Counted from the stretch's first letter, positions 44,020-53,415 are shown. The stretch: 64,000 nt of DNA from Bryobacterales bacterium (GCA_016789905.1 JAEUQC010000159.1:1-64000), one strand, 5' to 3'. Notes: generated from the sequence alone by a model not told the origin. A program made the numbers and translations.

Positions 44020-44395
44020 TCTCGAAGACATCAAGCTCCCGGAAATTCAGGTACCGGGAGCGGACGCTGCCGCTCTCTTCGACCAGAAAAGGATGACCTC
44101 GATAAAGCAGCGCAACGCGAAGCCGCGGGCATAGCCAATGAAACAGCCAGGGCTAGGTGTGAACAACGCAAGCAGGATCGTTCCGAGAGAAAAAAGTAAG
44201 TCAAGAAACTCTGCTTCCTAATCTCGGTCTGGTTGGTGTTTATCGCTCTGACAATTCTGCTCGCTGGAAAGCTATTTCCCGTCTCTCTGGTTTTGAGTGA
44301 CACCGCTCGTCGCTTTGGTCGGCAGTACGACGGCTTCGGTATTGGGGATTTTCGTCATAGTCGCAACCTGCCTTTACCCAAAATCTAAGGAGTAA
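43991..44395 (+). pseudogene. Decayed small membrane protein gene next to the Panacea gene
   Basis: Three phases together read as one protein of about 134 codons. Phase one runs from ATG 43991 (MPPSADNSSSLEDIKLPEIQ). Phase two, from about 44092, gives DDLDKAAQREAAGIANETAR and a basic stretch, a TAA at 44197-44199, then a helix, LCFLISVWLVFIALTILLAG. Phase three, from about 44300, gives LVALVGSTTASVLGIFVIVA and ends YPKSKE with TAA at 44393-44395. So there are two frameshifts and one nonsense codon. The architecture (charged coiled N-terminus, two helices) resembles small hypothetical membrane proteins I associate with such loci. It overlaps the Panacea gene by 29 bp, suggesting a former two-gene operon. 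Confidence 0.7.
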
Positions 44396-44433
44396 GTCTA
44401 CGGCACGTGACTTAAGCCGGTAGTGCCGCAAGT

Positions 44434-44451
44434 GGCGCCGCGCGCGGCGCC
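44434..44451. repeat. 18-bp perfect GC palindrome
   Basis: GGCGCCGCGCGCGGCGCC is its own complement. It lies in the 283-bp spacer 44396-44678 after the decayed gene. It may be a hairpin that ends transcription weakly, or simply GC-rich chance. The rest of that spacer holds only a short frame ending at 44682 that might be a gene fossil. Confidence 0.35.
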
Positions 44452-44678
44452 TGACAGGTCAATTGCTACCTTGGCTCGCCCCCATCTCGCGCTTGGCGAA
44501 TCGTTCGCGGGGGATCGTAGCGTGTTCAATGCGGCTCAATCCCGCGCCGTCAACATGTAGCGGCCTAAGGTTGAAGGCGGTAGGATCGCCGCCATTCTCC
44601 TCTGGCCCCCGGCCCCCGCCTCGGCGTCACCGTCATCCCCGAAGCCGTCGCCGATTTCTGCACAGAACTGCTAACGCT

Positions 44679-45998
44679 CTAAATCCCGGCCAGCCGCGCC
44701 TCCGCGTCGCCGAACTTCGCCAGCTTCACATCCATCCGGTCCATGATCGACAGGAACAAACTGCACAGCTTCCGGTTCTCATCCCCAGCCTTCAGGTAGT
44801 TCAGCGAACGGCCCGTCTTCAACGTCCCCCCCAACCCGCCGGCCATCACCAACGGCAGCCGCGAATTGTCGTGCCGCCGCCCGGACCAAAGGTTGTTCAG
44901 GAACAGCAGACACGAGTTGTCCAGCACCGTCCCCTCGCCCTCTTTCATCGCGTCCAGCTTCCCGGCCAAATACGCCAACTGCCCCAAGTGGAATCGCGAA
45001 ATCCGCTCATATCCGTCGGATAAATTGTCATGCGACGCCGCGTGATGCCCGTCTTTCACCGACAAGAACGGGTAGTACAACGCCGACAAATCCCGCGCCA
45101 GCAACAGCGTCGCCACCCGCGTCTTATCGGTCTGGAACGCGATCGCGATGATGTCGCACATCAACTTGGCGTGCTCGCGCAAGTCCTCCGGCAAACCATT
45201 CGCCGGCCGGTCCATCGTCCACGCCGGACGGTTCGCGCCCTTGGCCGCATCATCAGCCGTGGCCTTGTTCTCGCGCGTCCGCTCAATCCGGCGTTCCACT
45301 TCCCGCACACTCGTCAAATACTCATCGAGCTTCGATTTATCGGTCGCGCTAATCTGCTTGCTCAACGCGCCCGCCCGGTCCTTCACACGGTCCAGAATAC
45401 TCAGGTTCCGCAAACTACCGCGGTTCTCAAACAGGCTGTCCCACGCCAGCGACGGATACACTTCATTCGGCACCGGTGAGTCCGCGCTCTGCCACGAAAT
45501 ATGCGAGCTGTACGCCATCGAGAAGTTCGTCTCGTGATACCCCGTCATCGGCTGCTCGCACGCCAGCACCAGGCTCTGCTGCGCCGTATCCTGGCCCACC
45601 TTATTCGCGATCATCTGGTCGATCGTCGTTCCGGCGTGAATAATCGGACCCCGTTGAATCACCGCGCCCGAAAGCAGGCTCCCCGTCTGCGCCGGATGAA
45701 TCCCCTGCCCCGTCGCCATCTTCAAGAACAACCCGTCAATGACGTTGATCTTGTGCTTCAACGGTTCCAGCACCGCCAGCGTCCTGCTTAACTTCATCTC
45801 CGCGCCGTCGCCCGTCGCGCTCCAGTGCTCTTCGTTGATCCCGTTGCCCATGAACAGCACGCCGAACCGCTTCGGATACACCGGCGCCGTCGACGCCTGC
45901 AGCGACTCCATGAACGGCAGCCCCATCGCCACCCCGGCCCCGCGCAACACCGCCCGCCGCGCTATTCCCTTGCTATTCCGTTGCTTTTGCTGCCACAT
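44679..45998 (-). CDS. Secreted DUF1552 protein
   Basis: From ATG 45998 (GGAGGGG lies 6 nt upstream) the protein has 439 residues with a Tat-like signal (ARRAVLRGAGVAMGLPFMES). DUF1552 landmarks are FGVLFMGNGINEEHWSATGD, HPAQTGSLLSGA, SIDQ-like TTIDQMIANKVG, and NLSDGYERISRFHLGQLAYL. The fold is related to DUF1501/sulphatase-like proteins but no activity is known. It overlaps the DUF1592-type gene by 26 bp. The pair is a constant unit in Planctomycetota, Verrucomicrobiota and Acidobacteriota. Confidence 0.93.
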   Translation of the reverse strand: MWQQKQRNSKGIARRAVLRGAGVAMGLPFMESLQASTAPVYPKRFGVLFMGNGINEEHWSATGDGAEMKLSRTLAVLEPLKHKINVIDGLFLKMATGQGIHPAQTGSLLSGAVIQRGPIIHAGTTIDQMIANKVGQDTAQQSLVLACEQPMTGYHETNFSMAYSSHISWQSADSPVPNEVYPSLAWDSLFENRGSLRNLSILDRVKDRAGALSKQISATDKSKLDEYLTSVREVERRIERTRENKATADDAAKGANRPAWTMDRPANGLPEDLREHAKLMCDIIAIAFQTDKTRVATLLLARDLSALYYPFLSVKDGHHAASHDNLSDGYERISRFHLGQLAYLAGKLDAMKEGEGTVLDNSCLLFLNNLWSGRRHDNSRLPLVMAGGLGGTLKTGRSLNYLKAGDENRKLCSLFLSIMDRMDVKLAKFGDAEARLAGI

Positions 45999-48900
45999 TC
46001 GTGTCCCCTCCACGCTTATTCAAAAACTGCGGACTCGATATAACGGTTTCAACCAGCGGCGCGAACCGTCCCCCGGTCAAGGTCAGCCGCGCGCGCATAC
46101 GCTCTATTGTAGTTTCATCGGAGAGCTGCAGGGAACGGCCCAACGCGTAGGCCAGCAACTTCCGGCAAAGCGTGTCTTCGAAATCTTTCTCCCGCTTCTC
46201 GCGTATGTAGGTTTCAATCCCGGCCAGCCCCGAACGCTGCACCCCGTCCGGATACCCCGCCGCCGTGTCCACCGCCCGCCCGGCCAGGTCCTTGTCCCGC
46301 TTCTCTCCAATCGGCCCATACCCTTCAAACGCCAGCCCCAACGAATCAAAACGCGCATGGCACCCCGCGCAGTTCGGGTTCTCCCGGTGCTGCGCCAACA
46401 TCTCCCGCAGCGGCAACTCGCTCTTCGCTTCGTCACTTGGCAACTCCGGCACCGATGGCGGCGGCGGCGGAATCCGCTCCCCCAACACCCGCTTCACCAC
46501 CCAATACCCGCGCTTCACCGGACTCGTCCGCAACCCCGGCGCATTCTGCGTCAGGAACACCGCCATCGGCAGCAGCCCGCCCCGCCCATAACTCCGCGCA
46601 TTCTCCACTCGCACCCAGGCGTCGTTCTTGCCTGTCACCCCTGGAATCCCATAGTGCTTCGCCAGCACCGGGTTCACAAAGGTGTGCTTGCCATACAGCA
46701 ATTCCTTTACGGCCCGGTCGTTGCGGACAATATCAGCCATGAACCGCACCGGCTCGTCAAACATCGCCTGCCGCAGGTCATTGTCGAAGGAGGGAAACCG
46801 CCCCCGGTCCACGGCGTTATGTTCTTCAAACCTCCGGAAATCCAGCCAATACCCCGCGAACTCGGTCGCAAACCGCCCCGCCCGCTCGTCTTTCAACATC
46901 CGCCGCACCTGCGTCAACAGCGCCCCCGGCTGCCGCAGTTGCCCCGCGCCCGCAACACGCATCAGCTCCGCGTCCGGCGCGCTCGACCACAAAAAGTAGC
47001 TCAACCGGCTCGCCAGAGCCACGTCCGTCAACGGCTGCGCCGGCGCCTTCCGCGATCGCGTATCCAGCAAATCGATCCGGTAACAGAAATCCGGCGCCAT
47101 CAATATGCCCACAATCGAGTCCCGAATCGCCTCTTCATGCGTTAACCCGCTTTTGTCCCGCATTTCTTTGTAATAGGCCACCAGATCCGCCTTTTCCGCC
47201 GCCGTCAGCGGTCGCCGGTACGCCCGCGCCGCGAACGACGCCAGCGCCGCCATATGCTTCGCTTCGGCTTCCGCCCGGTCTCTCTCCACCGCCCGTATCG
47301 CCGCGTTCACGAATGCAAAATGAGCCTCTATCGCCGGCTTGCCCAGCGGATTGTTCTTCCCGTTGGAGGCCCACTTCGCCAAATACTTCTCCCGCAGGCC
47401 AAAAATCACTGACTCATCCGTCACCGGCCGGTCCGCCGGCCGTTCACTGCCGGACTCCCGGCCATTGCCCAATATCTCCCCGCTCTGGTTGAAGTAGTAC
47501 TGCGTATAGGTTCGAATCGTGTGATCGGCGATAAAATCAAACTCGCGCCACAGCGTCTCCAACTCGGCCGTCTCCTTCGCGTTCAGCACCAGTTCCCGCA
47601 GCGGCAAATCGTCGCGGAAATAGCCCATCACGTTGTGAAATCCCGCGCTCAGCAGCCGCCCCGTGTCTCGGGACAGGTCAGGAAAAAACCGGCCCCGCTC
47701 GCGGATGTAGAAAGCGTCCGGAAATACATTGGCGAATCGCGCAAACGCCGCTTCGTACCTGGCTCGCTGTCCAACCGGAAACCGCAGCGGCCCCGGGTCG
47801 CCCCGGCGGCTCTTGATTATCATCGCCAATGCCTGCCGCGCCACCGAATCGTAGGGAGCCGCCCGGAAAAAATCCCCAGGCCGCGGCGCCGCCGGCACCT
47901 CCGGCAGCGCCTGCCCCTCTTCCAGCAGCGCGTTTTTGTCAAACTCCCGCCTCCGCTTGGCAAACTCGTTCAACTTCCAGTTCATCAGCGGCTGGCTCGT
48001 CCCGCTCAGCCCCTCCATCATCGGGCTGTCGTAGTTTTTCACCACCAGCGAACGAACCCGGACAACGTAGTCCCGCATCGCAATCGCCCCGCCGCGCACC
48101 AGTTCCGCCTCCACCGGTAACCGCCCGAACATCGCCTGCAGCTCCGCCACCGGCCCCACTTCTTCCTTCACCGTCAGCGCCTGCCATACCGTCGCCAGAT
48201 ACTTCGGGCTTACCCGCATTTCGGCCGCCGTCGCGGCCAGCGTCGCCCCCGGCTTCCCCAGCCTCGCCCGGTTCTTGAAACGCCATGCCGCCTCAAAGTA
48301 GGCGGCATAGTCGGTGGCTTGCCGTTCATAGAAACCAACAATACGCTGTATGGCATACTTTTCCCGGTCCGTTTCCACTAACATCGGGTGCGGCGCGAAA
48401 TCGATCCCGCCCGGTTTCAGCACCATATGGTTGGCCACCTCGCGCGCCGCCTGCAGATATTTATTCAATAACGAGGGCGACATCGCCAGCGATTCCCCCG
48501 AATTCGCAAATCCCTCCGGGTTCGCCGGGTCCACCGGAAACTCCCGCGCCGGACGGATATCCACCCCCGTCAAATCCCGGACCGTGTAGTTATACTCCGC
48601 GTTGCTCAGCCGCCGCGCCAAAACAATCCCCGGATCGCCCGCATGTTTCCGCGCCTCGTTCGTACGTACCGCCTCCACCCACGCGATAATCTGCTGATTC
48701 ACCGCCGCCGCCGCCCGCGGCATCCCCTTCGGCGGCATATCGCCATTCCGCAATCGGTCAGCGAGCAAGGCCCAATGGCCGTGATCCCGAACCACTGCGT
48801 CTAAACCACTGTAAGTCTGTAGATTAAGCTGCGCCGCCGGCGCCTTCCCGCCATGGCAGGACACGCAGTACTTCGTCAGAAACGGTTGCACCGTCTCCAG

Positions 48901-48999
48901 AAACTGCTTTTCCAGTCTCGTTTCCAGCGGCCCCGCCCAACTCATCGGGCCGCCGCCGCTTATCGCCGCCAACAAGAAAAACTGTGTACTGAATCGCAT
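45973..48999 (-). CDS. Secreted DUF1592-type cytochrome-like protein (PSCyt1/DUF1587/1592/1588/1585)
   Basis: From ATG 48999 (MRFSTQFFLLAAISGGGPMS) the protein has 1008 residues. An N-terminal cytochrome-like domain has CVSCHGGKAP and DMPPKGMPRAA (PSCyt1 type). Then come DUF1587 (LSNAEYNYTVRDLTGVDIRP), DUF1592/1595 (LSYFLWSSAPDAELM), DUF1588 with a second haem site (NPNCAGCHARFDSLGLAFEG) and DUF1585 (CRKLLAYALGRSLQLSDE). Two CXXCH sites suggest electron transfer at the cell surface or periplasm; the substrate is unknown. It is translationally linked to the DUF1552 gene. Confidence 0.93.
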   Translation of the reverse strand: MRFSTQFFLLAAISGGGPMSWAGPLETRLEKQFLETVQPFLTKYCVSCHGGKAPAAQLNLQTYSGLDAVVRDHGHWALLADRLRNGDMPPKGMPRAAAAVNQQIIAWVEAVRTNEARKHAGDPGIVLARRLSNAEYNYTVRDLTGVDIRPAREFPVDPANPEGFANSGESLAMSPSLLNKYLQAAREVANHMVLKPGGIDFAPHPMLVETDREKYAIQRIVGFYERQATDYAAYFEAAWRFKNRARLGKPGATLAATAAEMRVSPKYLATVWQALTVKEEVGPVAELQAMFGRLPVEAELVRGGAIAMRDYVVRVRSLVVKNYDSPMMEGLSGTSQPLMNWKLNEFAKRRREFDKNALLEEGQALPEVPAAPRPGDFFRAAPYDSVARQALAMIIKSRRGDPGPLRFPVGQRARYEAAFARFANVFPDAFYIRERGRFFPDLSRDTGRLLSAGFHNVMGYFRDDLPLRELVLNAKETAELETLWREFDFIADHTIRTYTQYYFNQSGEILGNGRESGSERPADRPVTDESVIFGLREKYLAKWASNGKNNPLGKPAIEAHFAFVNAAIRAVERDRAEAEAKHMAALASFAARAYRRPLTAAEKADLVAYYKEMRDKSGLTHEEAIRDSIVGILMAPDFCYRIDLLDTRSRKAPAQPLTDVALASRLSYFLWSSAPDAELMRVAGAGQLRQPGALLTQVRRMLKDERAGRFATEFAGYWLDFRRFEEHNAVDRGRFPSFDNDLRQAMFDEPVRFMADIVRNDRAVKELLYGKHTFVNPVLAKHYGIPGVTGKNDAWVRVENARSYGRGGLLPMAVFLTQNAPGLRTSPVKRGYWVVKRVLGERIPPPPPSVPELPSDEAKSELPLREMLAQHRENPNCAGCHARFDSLGLAFEGYGPIGEKRDKDLAGRAVDTAAGYPDGVQRSGLAGIETYIREKREKDFEDTLCRKLLAYALGRSLQLSDETTIERMRARLTLTGGRFAPLVETVISSPQFLNKRGGDTNVAAKATE

Positions 49000-49205
49000 G
49001 TCGTTGTGTACTGCTCCCCACGATCCTACACTGCCCGCCCACGCCCGGCCAACTCTTGCTGCCAATTCTGGCTAAAGGTCAGATGTTCACCGGCCGATAA
49101 GCCACTTAAGCGGGCGTGAACCGTGGCGTCGGCCGTTATGACCGGGTATTTCCCGCCAGTTCCTAGCCACTCTCCCCGGCCACCCGCTGTACCGGAGATC
49201 TCGCT

Positions 49206-50732
49206 TTGCGTTTCGCTTTTGCTCTTGCCGCTTCTTTCCTCCTACACCCGGCCGCCGTTGTGCTGGCCGGCACGCCACCACCGGCCGCCGACGCCCCCGT
49301 AGAACCCATTCCCCTCGCCCGCTGCATCGAAATCGCGCTCCAACAAAGCCGTCTCCGCCCGGCTTCCCAATTCGGCGTGGACCTCGCCGAGGCACAGCAT
49401 CGCCAGGCGCTTTCCGCCTACTGGCCCCAGGTAAAGGCCACCGCCGGCTATCAGCGCTTGGATGAGCCCTTGAACTTTCTCTTCCCGGCCAGCGCCTTTC
49501 CCATCCCTTCCCAGACCATCCAGACACCGGCCGGCGCCATGACAGTCACCATCCCCGCCAACGCCTTCGGGCCCGGCTTCCCGCCCCAGAACGTGCAGAT
49601 GCCGGTCGCCGTACCGGCGCAGACCATCACCACCCCCGCCCAGCAGTTCGGTGTCCCCGCCCAGGACATTCAGTTGGTGCAGCGCAACGTCGCTGCCGGT
49701 TCCATGGACATGAAGTGGCTGCTCTATGACGGCGGCATGCGCCAGGGAATGCGGCAGCAGACAACTGCCAACATTGCCGTCCAGAAGCAGGAGGTCCGCC
49801 GGACCGATCTGGAAATCGTCGAGACCGTCAAACGCTACTATTGGGGCGCCGTGCTTGCCCTGCAGTTGCATTCGCTCGGCCGCGACGCTCTTGGCCGTAT
49901 GGAAGGCACGCTCCGCCTTACCGAGGGGATGTACAAGGCCGGCGCCGGTAAAGTGGCCAAGACCGACTATCTGGACAACCTCATCATGGTCGAATCCCTT
50001 CGCGCCATGGTCGCCACGCTAGAAAAAAACGAAAAGTTGTCGCAGGCCGCCCTCGCCAATGCTCTCGGCTACTCCTGGTCTTCCAGTGTTCGCCCCGCCG
50101 ATAGCTCCATTCCCGCGCCGGGCCCGCTCCCGGCCCTCGACGCCTTAGTGGGTGAGTCCTACAAGTTCAACCCGGATTGGGCCAAACTCGAATCGGCGCT
50201 CGTCGCCGCCGAAGGCGCCCTCAAAACCGCGAAAAGTGCCTACCACCCCAAGCTCGCCTTAACCGGCGAAATCCGCCGCTGGTGGAATTCCGGCGGCAAC
50301 TCCGGCGCTTTCACCGCCCAGAATCGCGCCGGTTGGACTGCCGGCGTCGGCGTCGAAATTCCCATCTTTAACGGGTTCCTTACACAGGCAAAGATAAATG
50401 AAGTCCGCGCCCAGATCGCGCAGTGGAAGGAGAAGCAGTTCCTGCTCCGCGAAGGCCTCGGCCTCCAGATCCGTGACGTTGTTCTGGGGCTGGAAGCTGC
50501 CGTAAAGGCCGACGCCGCCACCGCCCTCGCCAGCAAGTCCGCTGAAGAAAGCCGGGACCTCAACACTCGCGCCTACGAAAGCGAACTCGTGGAAACCGAA
50601 AAAGTGATTCGCGCCCAGTTGATGGAGTCTCTCATGACCGCCCAGCACTACCTGGCCCGTTATCAGATCACCACCCTCAGCGCCCGCCTTAGCCTTCTCG
50701 TTGGAAAGGAGGTCGCCGCCGCCGCGCGGTAG
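49206..50732 (+). CDS. TolC-family outer membrane protein
   Basis: A TTG at 49206 with GGAG about 10 nt upstream starts a 508-residue protein with a signal peptide (MRFAFALAASFLLHPAAVVL). It has the two coiled-coil repeats of TolC-type channels: PLARCIEIALQQSRLRPASQ in the first and LDALVGESYKFNPDWAKLES in the second, with GVGVEIPIFNGFLTQAKINE near the membrane. TolC proteins form the outer-membrane duct of efflux or type I systems. No inner-membrane pump or fusion protein gene is adjacent. Instead three PhnD-like genes follow, the first 15 bp downstream. Confidence 0.88.
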   Translation: MRFAFALAASFLLHPAAVVLAGTPPPAADAPVEPIPLARCIEIALQQSRLRPASQFGVDLAEAQHRQALSAYWPQVKATAGYQRLDEPLNFLFPASAFPIPSQTIQTPAGAMTVTIPANAFGPGFPPQNVQMPVAVPAQTITTPAQQFGVPAQDIQLVQRNVAAGSMDMKWLLYDGGMRQGMRQQTTANIAVQKQEVRRTDLEIVETVKRYYWGAVLALQLHSLGRDALGRMEGTLRLTEGMYKAGAGKVAKTDYLDNLIMVESLRAMVATLEKNEKLSQAALANALGYSWSSSVRPADSSIPAPGPLPALDALVGESYKFNPDWAKLESALVAAEGALKTAKSAYHPKLALTGEIRRWWNSGGNSGAFTAQNRAGWTAGVGVEIPIFNGFLTQAKINEVRAQIAQWKEKQFLLREGLGLQIRDVVLGLEAAVKADAATALASKSAEESRDLNTRAYESELVETEKVIRAQLMESLMTAQHYLARYQITTLSARLSLLVGKEVAAAAR

Positions 50733-50747
50733 CCCGAAACCGGTTGC

Positions 50748-51638
50748 ATGCCCTTTCTTCGTCCAAGTCCCTGGTTCGTTTTTCTCTCGCTCAGCCTGGC
50801 GTCGCTCGCGGCGGAGCCGCCTCTCCGGCTCGCGCTCTCGGAGCGAATTGTCGTCGGCGTGAACGTCAACGATGCCCGCGCCGCCATGGCTGTCTGGGGC
50901 CAGGCGCTCGTGAGCTCTTCCGGCTTTCACCTTCCAGCGGACCAGGATTGGGTGCTCCCCTCGCAGGCCATCGTCAATTCCCTCCGCGCCGGAAAAATAG
51001 ACCTGTTCTGCATCACTATCGAAGAGCTCTCCCGCGTCCGGGATGCCGTCGAACTCGATGACGTCATCATCGATGATCGTTCAAGCCGGGAAATGCTCCT
51101 CATTGTCCACCGGGATTCGAACATCCAGTCTCTTGCCGAGCTCCGGCGCCGTTCCCTGCTGATTGTCGATTCGCCCGGCACCCAACTCGCCGACGCCTGG
51201 CTCGGCCTTGAACTCAGCCGCGCGGGCCTCCCCGCCCCGGCCGCCCACTTCGCCAGCGTCGCGCGCAACTCCAAACCCGCACAAGTGGTCCTGCCCGTGT
51301 TTTTCCGTCAGGCCGACGCCGCCATCGTTCCGAAAGACGTCCTTGCCACCATGGTCGATCTCAACCCCCAGCTCGGCCAGGCGTTCCGGCAGTTATCGGT
51401 CTCTCCCAAACTCATTTCCAGCTTCTTCGCAACCCGCCGGGGATTTCCGGCGTCGAATCGGAACCGGCTCTATTCCTACATCCTCGCAACCCGGTCCGAA
51501 CCCGCCAACCGTCAAATCCTCACCCTATTCCGCAGCCCGGGCTATAAGCGTTGCAACTACTCCTGCATCCAGTCTTCCATTGAACTGTTCGAAAACTTCC
51601 ACCGTCTCCCTTCGTCCCAGAAACGGGGGAAACCATGA
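50748..51638 (+). CDS. PhnD-like periplasmic binding protein, copy 1 of 3
   Basis: The 296-residue protein has a signal peptide (about 1-22) and a two-lobe binding-protein fold of the PhnD/SsuA-like type (type 2). Landmarks are GVNVNDARAAMAVWGQALV, LRAGKIDLFCITIEELSRV, SPGTQLADAWLGLELSRAGL and MVDLNPQLGQAF. Phosphonate-binding PhnD normally serves an ABC importer, but no permease or ATPase gene is present. Near the C-terminus it has CNYSCIQSSIEL, shared with copy 2 and suggestive of a disulphide. ATGA couples it to copy 2. A sensing role is inferred. Confidence 0.85.
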   Translation: MPFLRPSPWFVFLSLSLASLAAEPPLRLALSERIVVGVNVNDARAAMAVWGQALVSSSGFHLPADQDWVLPSQAIVNSLRAGKIDLFCITIEELSRVRDAVELDDVIIDDRSSREMLLIVHRDSNIQSLAELRRRSLLIVDSPGTQLADAWLGLELSRAGLPAPAAHFASVARNSKPAQVVLPVFFRQADAAIVPKDVLATMVDLNPQLGQAFRQLSVSPKLISSFFATRRGFPASNRNRLYSYILATRSEPANRQILTLFRSPGYKRCNYSCIQSSIELFENFHRLPSSQKRGKP

Positions 51639-52534
51639 CCGTGCCTCTCTTCCTCCGGGGTTCTGTTCTCACTGCCATAGCCTTTATCGCGTCCGGGCCC
51701 ACTATGCTTGCCGCTCCGCCCGGAGGAGACGCGCCCATCCGCATCGCGATTTCTGAACGCGCCATTCGCGGCGTCAACTTGAACGACGCACGCGCCGCCA
51801 TTAATCTCTGGGGCAATCAGATCATCACTGGCGCTGGCCTCAACACCACCCGCGAGCGGGACTGGGTACACAGTTCGGAGGCGATCATCGCCGGTATCCG
51901 TTCAGGGACGTTTGACCTGATGTGCCTTTCGGTCGAAGAGTTTCTCATTGTCCGCGATCTCGTCGAGTCCTCCGACATCGTCACCGATTCCCGGCGTGGC
52001 CGGGAACTCGTTCTGCTCGTCCGTTCCGATAGCCCATTCAATTCCCTGGCCTCGCTCCGCGGGCACTCGCTCCTGCAGTTGGATTCCGCCGAAACGCAAC
52101 TTGCCGATATCTGGATGGATGCCGAACTTCGGCGCGCCGGCCTCCCCGCCGTGCCGCTCCATTTTGGCGTTCGCACCCGCCACTCTAAGCTGTCCCAGGT
52201 CATCCTGCCCCTCTTTTTCGGCCGCGCCGAAGCCGCGCTGGTTACGCGGGAAGGTCTGGAAACCATGGTCGAGATGAACCCGCAACTTGGCAAGCACCTA
52301 CGGGTGCTGGCCTTTTCTCCCAGGCTCCTCGCCACGTTTCTTGTGGCCCGCAAGGGCATCGCCGATTCTGTTCGCCATCGCATTTTTGAGAACATACTTG
52401 CCTCCAAATCGGACCCCGCCACCCGCCAGGTGCTCACCCTCTTCCATGTCCAGGGCTATGTTCGCTGTAATCAGGCCTGTATTCAGCCCTCCATCCAACT
52501 CCTGGAGGCACATCAGCGGAGTGCTAAGCCATGA
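51635..52534 (+). CDS. PhnD-like periplasmic binding protein, copy 2 of 3
   Basis: The 299-residue protein is clearly paralogous to copy 1: VNLNDARAAINLWGNQII, IRSGTFDLMCLSVEEFLIVR, ETQLADIWMDAELRRAGLP, MVEMNPQLGKHLRV and the Cys pair in CNQACIQPSIQL. It has a signal peptide (about 1-26). Differences in the binding cleft suggest a different ligand or partner. Both ends overlap neighbours by ATGA, so copies 1, 2 and 3 are translated as a unit. Confidence 0.85.
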   Translation: MTVPLFLRGSVLTAIAFIASGPTMLAAPPGGDAPIRIAISERAIRGVNLNDARAAINLWGNQIITGAGLNTTRERDWVHSSEAIIAGIRSGTFDLMCLSVEEFLIVRDLVESSDIVTDSRRGRELVLLVRSDSPFNSLASLRGHSLLQLDSAETQLADIWMDAELRRAGLPAVPLHFGVRTRHSKLSQVILPLFFGRAEAALVTREGLETMVEMNPQLGKHLRVLAFSPRLLATFLVARKGIADSVRHRIFENILASKSDPATRQVLTLFHVQGYVRCNQACIQPSIQLLEAHQRSAKP

Positions 52535-53415
52535 CTCGCCGCCATATACTTTCGGCCGCCATCTCGTCCGCCTTCACTCCCGCGCAGGCCGCCCCGGGGC
52601 AGGCCACAACTCTGGGTATCGCCCTTTCCAGCAGTCTGTTCCCGGCCGCCAACCGCAATGACGCTCGCGTCGCCCTCAGTGTCTGGACCGCCACCCTTGG
52701 CCGCAAACGCGGCTTCAACGTCAACCCGGTCGTGAATATCTTCGACGATCCAGCTCCAATCCGGCAGCAAATCGCCGCCCACTCAATTGGCATCGTCGCG
52801 CTCGATATTCTTCAGTACTTCCGCATGTCCACGCTCGAAGGCTTGGAACCCGCCTTCGTCGCCACGCGAGGCACCCCGGATTCACCACCCCGCTATGTGC
52901 TGGTCACCCGGACTTCCTCTGGCCCGCAGACGCTCGGCGCGCTGCGCGGGAAATCCCTTCGCGTCACCGCAAACACCGCCGCTAACGTCGGTCTCGCTTG
53001 GCTGGATTCTCAGCTTGCCGCCGCCGGTCTTCCCGCACCTTCTCTTTTCTTCCAGGCCATCGACTCTACCCCCAAGCCCTCGGCCGCCGTCCTTCCCGTC
53101 TTCTTTGGCAAGGCGGACGCCGCCATCATCGACGAGCCCAATTTTCGAACGATTTGCGAGATGAACCCGCAATTGGGCCATCATCTCAGTCCCATCGCCA
53201 CCTCCCAGGCGCTGCCGGAGTTCATTCTCTGTTTCGTCGCCGCGGGCCTCGAGTTTCCCGCCGTCGTCCGGGACGCCGTCCGAGATGTGCATCTTGACCC
53301 TGACGGTAAACAGATTCTCCTCGCTCTCCGGACCCGCCGCTTTCTCCCCGCCACGCGGGCTTCGCTGGAGCCGTACCGTCCGATATTTCGCCGCCTGGAG
53401 CCATCCCCGCAATGA
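52531..53415 (+). CDS. PhnD-like periplasmic binding protein, divergent copy 3 of 3
   Basis: The 294-residue protein has a short signal-like N-terminus (MTRRHILSAAISSAFTPAQA). It keeps the family landmarks (ANRNDARVALSVWTATLG, LGALRGKSLRVTANTAANVG, ICEMNPQLGHHL) but lacks the C-terminal Cys pair of copies 1 and 2 and is the most diverged. It has the strongest tie to the next gene, whose ATG overlaps its stop (53412-53415). It may be the copy that touches the kinase; that is a guess. Confidence 0.82.
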   Translation: MTRRHILSAAISSAFTPAQAAPGQATTLGIALSSSLFPAANRNDARVALSVWTATLGRKRGFNVNPVVNIFDDPAPIRQQIAAHSIGIVALDILQYFRMSTLEGLEPAFVATRGTPDSPPRYVLVTRTSSGPQTLGALRGKSLRVTANTAANVGLAWLDSQLAAAGLPAPSLFFQAIDSTPKPSAAVLPVFFGKADAAIIDEPNFRTICEMNPQLGHHLSPIATSQALPEFILCFVAAGLEFPAVVRDAVRDVHLDPDGKQILLALRTRRFLPATRASLEPYRPIFRRLEPSPQ

